From contig JALJCS010000028.1 of assembly GCA_023055355.1 (NCBI GenBank), positions 7,006,418 to 7,070,417 of the forward strand: DNA of 64,000 nt, in the 5' to 3' direction. A program made the position numbers and the translations under genes. Below are positions 37,101 to 49,329 of the stretch, piece after piece. The DNA is from Agelaius tricolor. Taxonomy: Eukaryota > Chordata > Aves > Passeriformes > Icteridae. Position 1 is the stretch's first letter. Each line of letters opens with the position of its first letter. The notes beneath the pieces are model-generated. The model had not been told where the DNA came from, made no database searches, and worked only from the letters and a program-made list of their open reading frames with translations.

Positions 37101-39270
37101 CAACCAAAAACAAATACTCACTTCCTCACTTTCAATATTTTGTGACAAAAAGGGAGAAGTTCAACAGAAGCCAAGGTGCTGAACTTTGATTGTGAACAAC
37201 TTGTTGCACTGAAACCACCAAGCTGCAACTGGGAACTTCCAGGACAGGTCCAGCTTAGGCTTCAGGAGAGAAGAGCTGACAAACTTCAGGTTGATCTTAT
37301 TTTAACTGGGGGGGAAAAGGGGAAAATGCATATTTCAAATACTTCTGAATTAATGTCTTGAAAAATGCAATTCAAGCCTGCAGCAAAGAAAGCTTCACCT
37401 GGCAAAGCCCAGCAATGCCCGAAGGAAATGAGTTCCAAAGGCAAAGCCAAACACTCCCCAGTGACCCTGCACTGACACAGCCTGAGCCTCTCCCCTCCTG
37501 GCACTGCTTTCCAAAGCACCTCAGCAAAGCCTCCAGTCCAACACCATTTGCAAAGCTCCACCTGAAAAGAAACCCAATGCTCCCAGTCAAGACAACTGAG
37601 GCTTCCCTGGAAGTATGAGAACACAAAAATTAAGACCTTAAGTGCATTATAATCCCTCTCCTTTTCCTATGGAGATCCTTATCTTAATTTAACACATCTT
37701 CATTTTTTTTTACCTGTTCATAGCCTTCATTTTTGATAAGCAAATGTTTCTTTTTAGGCCTTGTATTGCTTAATTTTAAAGAAAAAAAAAACAAAAAACC
37801 ACCACTATCCTGAAACATGAGCCTGTTTGTAAAGCAGCATAGGAAATTTAAAGCCCTGTTTCTATATTTTGACTGTGCTCTGTTACTTAGGCTACCCCAC
37901 AAAAGCCCAGGTCTCCTGCAGACTTCTCTGGGGCTTTCTCTGAAGGCGCCTGTGATGGATTAGGAAAGATCCCAGTGAATGATGAAAGCTGATCTGCAGC
38001 TGGGGAACGTGCACTGCTCTAACAGTCCACCTGGGCAGAGCAATCAGTGCTCTTGGATATTTCTCCAAAGATACATTCAAATTCTGTGATATAGAACAGC
38101 AGCTCTGCTGTGCTTCTGCAGAAAAATGCCCCATTACTGCCTGTTATCAGCAAAGCTCTCGAGAAATCCATTTGGAAAATATTTTCCTATAGCATTCACA
38201 AGGAAATTAAAATGTAATTTAATGACAATGAGTATGAATGGTAAGATAAATGACTTCTAACAAGAAGGAATAATACGTTGGTCTGGTGTTCAAGTGCTTT
38301 AATGATAATTTGTCCACTTTTTGTTTGTTTGCTTATTTTAAATAAATAAGGGGAGAGGGAGAACTAAACTGCTACTAAATAATAAGTTCCCAAAGCACAA
38401 GGAATCCCTTGGGAAACAACAGAAGATAGGTAACAGAATTCCAGAATAGAACTGTAGGAACAAAACACATCTTCCAGTCAGAAAACAAGATTTTTATCTG
38501 GGAAAATTCTTCCAAATCCATCACCACAATTTAAATACAAGACACAAAATATGTGTTATTTACCCAACTCCACCAGATTAAAAAGGGGGGCAGGGGGAGT
38601 GTGATTCTTCCTCCTTCTCCCCAAACCTGTTCACTTCTCCTCAGAATTTAGGTGTATTTTTTTTTTTGGTGCCTGCTGTCATAGCAAGTCACATTTTTCA
38701 GAATTATGTTTCACGTATTCAAGAGAAAAAAAAATCCTAAGGGCCCTCCAAATGGTTTATGAGTGTACTGGGCACCAGCAAACTGCAGTCTCCAAGTCCT
38801 TCAGTGGGAAAAGGGTTCCTGCTGTTAGGAAAGAGAGGCCAAAATGAGGCACAGCTGTTTCTCCCTTATTTCCAACCCTGCTCGTTTTCCTCCATTCAGG
38901 CTGTTATTCCAGACAGCTGTGAAGACTTGCAATTGCTTTGGGTTTTCAAGTTTATGTCTTGTTTTAAAATTAAGGTGAACACTCAGCTTCTCTTAAAGAA
39001 TAAAAATGTTTCAAACCTTGATAGCCATTTCTAGAACTTTCAGTTGAGCTTGTGAGAAAGAGAAGGAATGACTGCTCCCCCTAAAAAAACATCCAGAGCC
39101 ATAAAAAAAGGGACAACAGCCCTGACCTGCCTGGTGCCCTGGCCTGGACTGATGATGGTCATGAAATGGGACTCCTGAGAAGCCAAGGGAAGGAAATAAA
39201 CACTCACAGCCACAAGAGCTCTGACCTTTGGGGCCTTGGATCCACATGGAGCTGCTGGACACGGCTGTGC
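34112..39270. other. Gene-free unique sequence
   Basis: Apart from one MIR-like relic at 34.8 kb I see no repeat, RNA gene or coding exon. Open frames of up to about 140 codons near 36.4-36.8 kb lack motifs. Confidence 0.5.
34795..34930 (-). repeat. MIR-like SINE remnant (antisense)
   Basis: The order 'gcattatctccatttttgcaggcaggttaacagacacaaggattttgagcccatcactcagcagcaaa..gaaaccaactccctgacc' follows the antisense MIR consensus (attatccccattttacag, aaactgaggcacag, gcccaaggtcacacagc, gaacccaggtc). Divergence is high, so the assignment is tentative. Confidence 0.5.
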
Positions 39271-39279
39271 CAGGGGAGG

Positions 39280-39790
39280 ACACCTGGGACCTGCAGGGGC
39301 AGCCCCTCACCCCTTGTAAAGCTTTGGAGGATCCTGGGAAATGCAGGGGCAGCTCCTCACCCCTTGTAAAGCTTTGGAGATCCTGGGACCTGCAGGGGCA
39401 GCTCCTCAAGCCTTGTAAAGCTTTGGAGGACACCTGGGAAATGCAGGGGCAGCTCCTCAGCCCTTGCAAAGCTTTGGAGGACACCTGGGACCTGCAGGGG
39501 CAGCTCCTCAAGCCTTGTAAAGCTTTGGAGGATCCTGGGACCTGCAGGGGCAGCTCCTCACCCCTTGCAAAGCTTTGGAGGATCCTGGGACCTGCAGGGG
39601 TAGCTCCTCACCCCTTGCAAAGCTTTGGAGATCCTGGGACCTGCAGGGGTAGCTCCTCACCCCTTGCAAAGCTTTGGAGGATCCTGGGACCGGCAGCTCC
39701 TCACCCCTCGTAAAGCTTTGGAGGATCCTGGGACCTGCAGGGGCAGCTCCTCACCCAGGGCTTGCAAAGCTTTGGAGGATCCTGGGGCTG
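39280..39790. repeat. ~50-bp minisatellite, ~10 copies
   Basis: About ten copies of a 43-52 bp unit contain, in order, GGACCTGCAGGGGCAGCTCC, TCACCCCTTGTAAAGC and TTTGGAGGATCCTGG. Variants are AAATGC for CCTGC, AAGCC for CCCC, and ACACC for ATCC. Copy lengths differ by a few bases, and one late copy lacks the CTGCAGGGG module. Open frames on both strands here are artefacts. Confidence 0.96.
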
Positions 39791-42700
39791 GACCCAGAAC
39801 AAGGGAGGCAGGAAAAGAACAGCTCTGGACAACCAGGCTACAGCCTCCTGTTATCCTAATAAATGATACACAATTTAAACATCAGGTTGGATGCCAAGAC
39901 ACTCCAAGAGGCAGCACACACTGAAACAAACAGATGATTTAACAAGAGGGAGAGCTTCAGGCTCGAGTCAATGATGCCCTAATGACCCCAGTGCATGCTG
40001 TGGATTATTTCAGCTCTGCTCCTGCAGCATCACCTGCACTCCTGCTGCCCTGCAGCAGCTCTGGCAGCAGGGTGTGAGCAGGCAGATGGTCCCTGATGGT
40101 CCCTGCAGCAATCAGGGAGGAATGGTTTCCTCCTGACCACTTTCACACTCGCTCTCAAGTGACAGGCACTAAATCCTGCCATAAATCACTCACGCCTGCT
40201 CCATCTACCCACCCACCACACAACTCGGGATGTGTCAGCCTGTTTCCTCCAGAACCACCCTCCCAGGCTCCTCTTTGGGGAGGAATCGTGTGTCCTGTGC
40301 TTTCTAACGTGCTTTAATAAACGTTCAGACCAGCCTTTCATGCTCAGCAGATGATTGATAGCAATTAGTTGGCACTGACAAGGATATTGCTTGATGTGAC
40401 AGACCAACAAAACACACCAATTTGTGCCAAGAAAATGTGTTCAAAAAAGGTGGTACATCTATAGCTCTAACAGGGCTCCTGCACTAAAAAATTAAATATA
40501 ATGAGCATGTTCAGTATAAATAAGGGAAAGTGGCACCTCACTGCATGACTGTATATGGATTTATTAAGCTGTACAAGTTCTGCTACAGGACAGGCATGGT
40601 GGTTTGGGGTTTTTAACATCATCACTGTAGTAAGAGTATCAAGGCAAAATTCAGTTTTATGTTAACAACACTACTTCATTACCTTAGTTTTATCTCTGCA
40701 GCTACCACCACTTTCAGCTAGGCCAAGTCATTCAAGTTAAGTGATTTTATATGCCAATAGTGTTGTTAAATAGCAGGCAGGAAAAGACACAGTTCAATTG
40801 TCATGCGTGTCAGGAGTCTGGCACACACTCCCTTGGAGATTTAAACTTCTCTTTAAAGGAGAGCAATTAAACTGTTCATGAGGAAAGGAACACCAACATC
40901 ATTCCTACACTGAAAAGCTGCACCCGTTTCTAACTAAACTGGTGTCAACAGCAACAGACTCGTATTTTTTTGTGTGCTGTACTTAAAATTAAGATGTTCC
41001 CAACTGACAAATCTAAACAAAAAGACCATTCTTATCAGATCTGTTTGCACACATTCCAACTACAGCTGCACTGACTTAGCTGCAGGAGTTGAAATTCACC
41101 CATTAGGTTAAATATTATGCAGATTTTCCATGTGGACACAGCATGTAGTGGATCCCAGATGTGTAAAATCTTAGGGCCTGATTCTACAAACTGCTCACCA
41201 CTTTGTGGAGGCAAAAACCATCGAGGATTGTCACATTTATTTGAAAGAACACATTCAATTTCTAAGGAAGAGCCATTCCCTGCTGTGGAATGTAGGAAAG
41301 AGCACTGGAAGGGGATGAGGCACCTGCAGCCCCTCTATCCACCAGTCCTTGCTTGTTCATCAACAGCATTTTAAACCAAATTAAAGCCAGACAATCTATG
41401 CCAGGGCAGGATCTAAACTTGCACACACTCTGTGAGAGCTCCCAGCTCTCCCCTGCACAGGCTGGGGAAGAGATGAAAGTTCCCAGTTTGAGGACAGGCA
41501 GAACTGCAGGACAGGAAGGAACCACTTGGCCAACAACGTGTGTTGTGACTGGACATCCCCCAGACTGGGGCAGGTTTCTGTGGTTTCCTGCAGACAGTTG
41601 TGACTGACACAACCAAAGAAACCTCCTTCTTCCCCTTCCTGTCTCATGACCTTCAGTGCCACTTGTTCAGGTTTGCTGTGTGTAACCATTTCTGAAGCAC
41701 ATTCTGAGTTGGAAAGGCAAAAAAAAAGAAAAAAGAAAAAACATTCTTAACTCAGAAGTGTCAGATCTTGAAAAATGCTGGGGAAGTTTTCCTAATCTAC
41801 CACAAGTACCAACTGTTCTAACTCTTGCAGGATAAGAGGAAAATAATTTTGTAGCATTTATTTCCAGCTTTCTACTACTAGACACCTCCCCAGTATGTCT
41901 AGATGAACATGCCTTGAGTGTGAGAAGTTTCACAGATACTTATTTACCTAAATTTCACTCAGCCAAACTTCTGGATTTACAGTTACACTTTTAGACTCAA
42001 GTTCTGGGAAGCATTGCTAGTCAGGTCAGATCAGTATTCTAATGTGAAGCATCTTTAAAGCACATGGTAAATCTTAATCATTTTAAGTCCCTAAGAGAAT
42101 TATCCTAAGCAACTTCTAAAATTATGTCCTGAGAATTGGGATTTCAAAGTAAGCATTTCTAATCTTCCATGCATCATTAGAAACCCTCAGGCCCTCAAAA
42201 CCAACCCTGCCATGCTCCCCTTGGCTACAATCTGGTTTGGTTTTAATTCCCCACTTTTGGAATCCAGGCCCACCTGGAGTACGAGCTTAGCCTAGGTAGT
42301 GATATTTTAATTTCCATGTCATTATAACCAGGCAAAAATGGTGGTTGCAATTCCAGCTTCCTCAGCAACCCACTGTGACTGTGACAAGGCAAGGCTGTGG
42401 GGATGGCAGCAACAACTGGAGATTCCAAAGGGAAACTGGAATTTCAGACAAAGCTCAGCCACCAGAGCCATCACCTCCTCCTCTGGTGACGCTCAGCCCC
42501 TGGAACTCGAGCACTGGGAGTGAAGCTGGGAGTAGATTTTCATGGCATTCCAAGCTCCTCAGCAGGACACTATATTGAGCATAAACTGGCTGTTTTAATA
42601 AAAATTGCTTGGCAACAGGGGTTTGTATAATACAAACATTTCTACATAAAAACCCAAGGTAGCTTTCTCATGTGATTACAGCCGGGTCTGCAGTAATGCA

Positions 42701-43602
42701 GACCAGATGTGCCTCTTGCATTCCAGCATATTTGTTAATCTGGAGGTTCTGTGCTGTGTGGGAGGAAAAAACAGTTTATAGAATGATTCATATTAACCAG
42801 GTATGGCTGCTTTAAAATGCTCTTTACTATTCAGAACCAGAAATTAATCAGCCTCTCTTCTTCAGAAAAAAGAGATCGGTCTTTTATCATCCATCACTTT
42901 AAAAACATTCCATGCTCACTGCTGAACCCTCCTTGTATTTAATTCTTGCTGCTGCTTTCAGACACTGCTCTCTGACTTGTGCTGGAGTTGTGTGAGCACC
43001 TTGAGCCCCCTCCTGCCCTGCCCTGGCTGGAGCTGCCTGCCCAGCAGTGCCTCCTGCTCTGTTCCAGTATGAGCTGGCATTTGGGTAATGCACCAAGTGC
43101 TCTGTCAGATGTTGCTCCTGTCACATCTGGGCAGCTGGAACTGTCACCCTGCCAGAGGGATGGCCACGGAGCTCAGTGGGAGGAGCTGGGACTGTACACA
43201 ACGTGCAAGTCAGCAGAAGAGGAAGCCTTATATAGTTATTTCAAGTTTTACTTTTCTTTGGTATAATTCAGAGAAGTATCAGATCTGCTGAATCATTGAC
43301 GTGTTCACCCCCCTAATGTCATGTGCTCCTGGGTCAGCACTGCCCAGAACTGCTCCAGAGACACTTCATCTCTTTGAGAAAGATTTCATGCCACGTTCTG
43401 AACAGCAAACCCCAAAATCTTCCTGTTCATGTTTTCCTCCAAGGTCTGCTGCTGCAGCAGAACAACTTTTATAAGCTACTAATTGTGTTCAGGGAAAAAA
43501 AAAAAAAAAAAGAAAAAGAAAAAAAAAGGGAGAGTAACCAACCAGCCTGCCCTTGCCAGCTCATTGTTTGGGAGCTGCCTGCCTGCTCCATCTGAGCACA
43601 GC
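39791..43602. other. Gene-free unique sequence
   Basis: No gene or clear transposon was found. A phrase near 41.17 kb (GGGCCTGATTCTACAAACTG) resembles ancient amniote interspersed repeats seen in reptiles and birds, but is too short to classify. Short A-rich tracts occur at 41.72 and 43.50 kb. Confidence 0.5.
43495..43530. repeat. A-rich low-complexity tract
   Basis: An A run interrupted by single G bases lies directly upstream of the 37-bp minisatellite. No attached retroelement was identified. Confidence 0.85.
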
Positions 43603-43945
43603 CAGGCTGTGTTTGATTCCTGCATTCCCTGAGAAAGTTGAGGCTGAGTTTAATTCCTGTATTCCCTGCCCAAGTTGAGGCTGAGTTTAATTCCTGTATT
43701 CCCTGACACATTTGAAGCCATGTTTAATTCCTGTATTCCCTGACCAAGTTGAGGCTGAGTTTAATTCCTGTATTCCCTGACACAGTTCAGGTTGTGTTTA
43801 ATTCCTGTATTCCCTGACAGAGTTTAGGCTGTGTTTAACTCCTGTATTCCCTGACACATCTGAAGCCATGTTTGATTCCTGCATTCCCTGACCCAGTTCA
43901 GGTTGTGTTTAATTCTGTATTCCCTGACCCAGCTGAGGCTGAGGC
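43603..43945. repeat. 37-bp minisatellite, ~9 copies
   Basis: About nine units of about 37 bases contain TTTAATTCCTGTATTCCCTG followed by a variable linker (ACACAGTTCAGG, ACCAAGTTGAGG, ACACATTTGAAGCC). The ATTCCTG phrase recurs at about 37-base spacing. Outer copies are more diverged than inner ones, the usual pattern for expansion from the centre. Confidence 0.95.
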
Positions 43946-45916
43946 TGACTCCTGCCATTTCCCCAGCTCCGTGAGCTCTGCCCAGCCTCCTCCCAGCCCC
44001 GAGCCCACGGAGAAAGGGGTAGGAGGGGCTCGAGGCCAAGCCATTTTACAGTCTCTCGGCATTCCAGTCCGCTGCCTAATTCCCATCTTTGGAAGAAAAA
44101 AGAAGGGGGAGAGGACAGGCTGAACTTTTGACCTGCAGCGCAGACACCCAACCAGAACAGAGCAGAGCCATAAAGGTGTCTGTGCAGGGCCGGCATCTCA
44201 CGACAATCGTCTGCAGCTTGTTTCCTCACCATCCTCCTCAGAAAAATGTTGATTACTCGTTTTATGATTGCCAGATGGTGGACTCTACTGAGAGCCTTCT
44301 TCATCCCCGTGACTGCCTGACCCCACATAAAACTGGAAGGGGCCAAGCCTTTCCCTACCCATCCCACACAGAGGATGCCGAGACCTCCAAACCTTAAAGA
44401 AGCCGACCCCATTTGTACCAACGTTGTTTCCAATTCTGTGTAAGGAATTCACACCCAGGTTTAGAGCCAGCAGCAGGTCAGCCATTCCTAAAACATTACA
44501 CAAAAGTACACAGGAAGGGAACACCAGAGGGGATTTAAACCTTGAAGGGGATTTAAATCTCGTACACAAGGAGTAGAGATGGTCTTAGGGATGAGCATTT
44601 CACAACCATTTCTCTTGACTGCTGTGCAATGAGTGAACACAACCACGCACAAGGAAAGCAAAAATTCTATTTTAACAATACTGGTTTGTGGACATACACA
44701 GAAAAATCCCAACACCTATTCTAGAATGGCCTGGGTGGATCCACTGCTCCAAATAAAAGGCATTTTATGCCATAGTGCCCAGGGAGTTTTCAGACAGAAC
44801 TATGGAATACAGACAACTTTCATTACAGACCAGAATCCCGGGCAAGGGATTCTGGTGTGCAAGACTGACCTTTTATTTTTTTCCCACTGTCCTCAGTTTC
44901 CCCACATGGACAAGATCTGGATTTCCAACATCCCCTGCTTGGGCCAAGACTGAGCAACACCACAGAGCCCAGAGCAGGGAGGGAACACAGTTCCCATTTC
45001 TACTTCAGCTGCAGGCAGCTCTCTCCTGTTCATCTTTAACTGTCCAGATTCTTTTCCCTGAATCCTTTTTTTCCTCTTGCTCTACCCCATCACCATAACC
45101 ATCCAACTTGTGAACACACCACAAAGACCCTTTTCATCTCTCCCAAGTGGACACCAAAGAAACCAGAAAACCTCCCACCAAACCCCAAAAAAAATCTCAT
45201 GGATTCATCTTCCAAAGAAGTAGGAATTGCCACGGGGGAGGCAGTGGATCCACCCATGACTCCATGGGAGCAAATCTGGTTATTGATACACCCTAACCAT
45301 GTTCCTCTGGCCATTTCCTCCCCTCAGCACTGTCACATGCTCCTTCTGCTTTAAGGGCTGGTGTAAACCACCTTCTTTCAATACATTCAGCTGCAAAGAT
45401 TTTTATTGCTAAAAAACCTTGGACACCAAAGGTTTTTCCCATGGATTATGGGGCTAAAGGCATTCCTGTCCCCAGTGAACCTGCATGCAGCAGGTGGGCT
45501 CTCTGCTATCCCACTGCAGATGCCACAAGGGCCATACAAGCCAATATGCTTTAGGACCCCATTCTCCCAGGCTGGGAGTGTGCACACCCACCTGCTGATC
45601 CTGAGGCAGCTCAAATGCCAGGGACTGCTTGCCTGTAACTTCCCTTTTCCAGTACTCAACCAGAATTAGCTTCTCACTGGAGACAGCAGTGGCAAAATGG
45701 AGAGCTGACAGGGGAGGGAAGTCCCTTAAGGCTCTTAAACACAACTTCTCAAATCAGGAAACCCTTAGGCCACCCATGACTGGTGGGAATATTTACTGGG
45801 AAAAGCACCTCTGCATGCTCAGCCCAGTCTCCTTCCTTCCTTTGTCCACTCTCCGAGTCAGGGCACTGGGCTGGGTGGATGAGCAGAATGGTCACTCTCA
45901 CTCTCACACAACACAG

Positions 45917-45970
45917 CTGATAAAGCATTTTGTCCTGATAAAGCATCTTTTCCTGATAAAGCATTTTTTC
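45917..45970. repeat. 18-bp tandem repeat x3 with GATAA motif
   Basis: Three copies of CTGATAAAGCATTTTGTC start at 45917, 45935 and 45953, with single-base changes. Each carries TGATAA, a GATA-type core, giving three sites in phase at 18-base spacing. The minus strand shows an artefactual DKMLYQ repeat because 18 is a multiple of three. Confidence 0.92.
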
Positions 45971-46159
45971 CTTCTAACTCCAGTCCTCAAGCAGCTCACA
46001 CTCAGAGCTGAGTCGCTTGGCCTTATTCTGTTTTCATTCCCTCCTCCCATTCCTCCCTCTGCCATTTTAACTGATAAAACCCCAAAGTTCACAACCTCAC
46101 TGTCCTAGGATTCCCCTCAGATATGGCATCCTCCCCCACATCAGTGATAAATAAGATTT

Positions 46160-46345
46160 ACAGGGATGGTGACTGCATCATCCTCTAATCTCCCCCCGAC
46201 ATACCAACAAGCCATAAAGTTTAGTGTGACCCCCTTTCTGGGTTGTTTACAACACAATCCTACTTCAGCTTCTGTCTTGAATAGCTATCACGAAGGTCAC
46301 TCGGACCTAATTGCTCTGGGTGCCTCCTAATGACCACAAATAGCA
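46160..46345. promoter_or_regulatory. Candidate conserved non-coding block
   Basis: This unique sequence is free of simple repeats, with isolated CpGs in CCCCCGACAT, ATCACGAAGG and CACTCGGACC and homeodomain-like CTAATTG and CTAATGA cores. The hint of constraint is weak, and no reading frame is convincing. Confidence 0.25.
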
Positions 46346-46370
46346 CCTTTTTAATGAGCAGAGAAGGGGA

Positions 46371-46388
46371 GAAAGAAAGAAAGAAAGT
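46371..46388. repeat. (GAAA)n microsatellite
   Basis: About four to five GAAA units are followed by A-rich sequence. Confidence 0.85.
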
Positions 46389-48954
46389 GAAAAAGAAAAG
46401 AATTCAGCCTTTCAAACCCAGAGAAAGCCTCAACTCCGTGCTTCTCAATTACAAACAACTTTAACTTCTGCTGAACTTTACTAGAATATGCACAGGCAGG
46501 AACTCAGAAGGTATCTTCATTTTTATCACCTAGATTTAATTAGGGGATTGATTCTCCTCGCACATACTTCAGTTGGATTTTATTGCTCCCTCTTCTCCCT
46601 TCGGTGTTGTGTTTAGTGTGGTTCAGAGCAAGATCTCACCACAGCAGCACAGAACCACCATTACTGGGAGGAAGCCACAGTCACACATGCAAAATGAGGA
46701 CTTCGGGTTGTTTTAGGGGGAATTTCTTATTTACATGTGGAATGTTCAGGCTCAATCACCACTGAAGTATTATTTTTCTTGCACGGATTCATCCTGCTCT
46801 GATAAAATTTTCTAAAAAGACACAAACCCAGAAGAATTTGCAATGCTCATTATTTTTCTTTTCCCTGTGATGCTGATGTGACTCCTTCTAAACAAGCCCA
46901 AATGCTTGCAGGGATCCTCAGGTACCCATCACAGAACAAAACCAAACCCATAGAGCTGCACAGTGTAACATCAGACAACTTCAAACACATTTCTGTACGT
47001 TTGATACAACAGAATTCAAACTGTAAATAAGTCACTAATGAGGCCCCAAGAAGTAATGAATATAATGGTCAGTGTAGTCCAATATTCCACAATGAACAGA
47101 ACCAACAAATATGAGCACAGTTTCCCAACTGTCCCACTTGGGGATGAATTTACTTAATCTGTGATTGTAGAAGTACACATTGTTCTGGAAGGGAGAATTT
47201 CTTTGGGAAATTCAGCTTCATCCTTGTTGACTCTTCCCCTTTCCCTACTTCCAGATAAATGGAAGAGTTTCTAATTCTGTTCCCAGGATGGAGTTTTCCT
47301 TATTCACTCCTGTGACAAAGGATACATTATTTTGGCCATACTGAGTTCTCTTGCTATTTGTTGTAAAGCCTACACCAAATTGAGAGGTAAATTCTTTGCA
47401 CACCTTTTTTTCTGCCATTTTTGGTTTAGGATTTTGTATTCTGTTTCTCCTTTCATGTAACATCTGGTCAGCAGAAGGGCTGATCCATCCCTCTTCTTTA
47501 CTGCATGCATGTAACTCACATCCCAACACTAAATACAGACCACATGAATCCTTCCAACACTGCCAGAGAGGCTGATACTGTTAAAATACTTACAAAAATG
47601 CAGTAAGTTATTTACTGAATTTAACATGCACTTGGCCTATAAATGAGTTAACACCAGGGGGAAAAAAAAGAGGTTTTTTTATTAATTAACTCATGGCTGG
47701 GAAACATTTTGAGAAAGGGCAATGTGGAATGTGGACACCTTTTATAGTGGCGCCTGAATACAACTGGAAGTCTTAAAAAATTAGGAATTTACCCATATAA
47801 CCCTTATTTTTCTTTAGCAAAGGGACAAATCATCCCAAAACCAGCCCAACCCAGAAGGGACATGAGCCAGTCCAACTATGTACAGCAGAACCAGAGGAAA
47901 GGGACATGAATTCAAGGCTCACTATAAAGCAAGATATGTAAAGTTTGAGTTTATTTACAGTCAATTCTTGTTACCAGTAAGAGGTTTAGGTAAACAGTTC
48001 AGTATCTCCTTCAGCATCTTCTCTATACAGTAACATCTCACTTTTCACTGAATTAAATGCTGGTTTGGACAGCGTGTTTCTGCAGAAAGCTCTCCTAACA
48101 TGCACTGCCATCCAGAAACTTTTCCCACAGAAAATTGGAATACAGTTTAGGGGAAAACCAGAGCTAAACATGATTTCCATTTTACAAGGCAGCATTTGAT
48201 GGGAAGGACACTGAGATGTGTCAATCTGGTGCTGTGCAATCCCCCCCCCCATTATTTACACTCGTCAGAAACTCTACTTTGAATTCAGCTCAGGGCGTTT
48301 TGACATTCATCCAAACTTTCATCTCTCCAGCATTGAGGTTGGTTTCTGGATTTTCTACTTCTTCAAAGAGGCACCATGTTACCAAACAGGATCCTGCTTA
48401 GTTTTTTTCTGTGTACAAAGGGCAACAATAAGTGTTTCCAAGAGCTCACCAGGCCAAAGGCAGCACAGGGATTTTCTCCACTGGGCAGCTCCCAATGTCC
48501 CCACAGTTAATCCCAGGCTACATGGGATCCCTGGGAGCTGCCAGGACATCCTCCTCATGGACCACACGGCTTCCTCCAGGCCCTCACAGCTGGAATTGTG
48601 ACACCCAGCTTTTATGCAGGTCTGCAGATACAACAGGGAGGTCAGAACATCACACTGGAGGCAAAGGCTGCGTGCCAGGAGGAAAAGCTCATCAGGACAT
48701 CAGAGCCTGGACCAGGGGGTTCTAACTGCAGGTCCACCAGAAAACTTCTTGTGTGGCCACAGACAAGCCATGGGGTGTTCTCTATCTCAGTTTACTCCTG
48801 GAGGAGCGGATAAAATAAAACTCTTTGTCACGGGGTCACACAATGGCTGTTTAACATATGTAAGTGTTCCAACCAAACGAAGCAGGGCAGGAAAGCGCTG
48901 CTGGGGGTGTTGCTGTAAGTGGGTCCTGCCAGGCTGGGATGTCACTGGGGCAGC

Positions 48955-49320
48955 CATCTGAACGCTGAGCACACCCGGGCCTCTTTAAATGCAAAAGCAG
49001 AGCGCTGTGAAAGGATTGTGTTCCTAATCACGCCTCCTGTCACAGCCCTGGCTTCCATTTGCCCTTAAATCCCAGCGCAGCAGCTCCGTGTGCAGGTGCC
49101 AAAGAGCACGGCCGGCCTCTCCTGCTGAAAAAAGACTCGAACAAATCCTTCCAGACAGCATTAGAGAGGCGAGGAGAGGAGAGGAGACACTAAGGGATCA
49201 AAAGAGGCACCTGGAGTGACCTCTCCTGCCTCGGAGACAGTTACATAAGGCCGAGTGGGAGCCGCCAGGAATGCGGCACAGGAGGGAGGGAGCGCCGGGG
49301 CCGGAGGGTTCCTGCAGCTG
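48955..49320. promoter_or_regulatory. Weak CpG-enriched patch
   Basis: CpG density rises above background here (CACCCGGGCC, AGCGCTGTG, CCCAGCGCAG, CACGGCCGGCC, GAGCCGCCAGG, GGAGCGCCGGGGCCGG). The patch is much weaker than the 29.5-30.3 kb island. It could be an enhancer, a minor promoter or a GC-rich fluctuation. No start codon with a recognisable protein follows on either strand. Confidence 0.35.
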
Positions 49321-49329
49321 ATTCCAGGC

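Larger units (their letters stand above)
43946..48955. other. Gene-free unique sequence
   Basis: No coding exon or RNA gene was recognised. It contains a threefold 18-bp repeat at 45.92 kb, a GAAA microsatellite at 46.37 kb, a C10 tract at 48241 and a possible constrained block at 46.16-46.34 kb. Confidence 0.5.

Noticed and set aside
39011..39713. Frames of about 160 codons on both strands
   Set aside because: They coincide with the 50-bp minisatellite and shift with unit-length changes.
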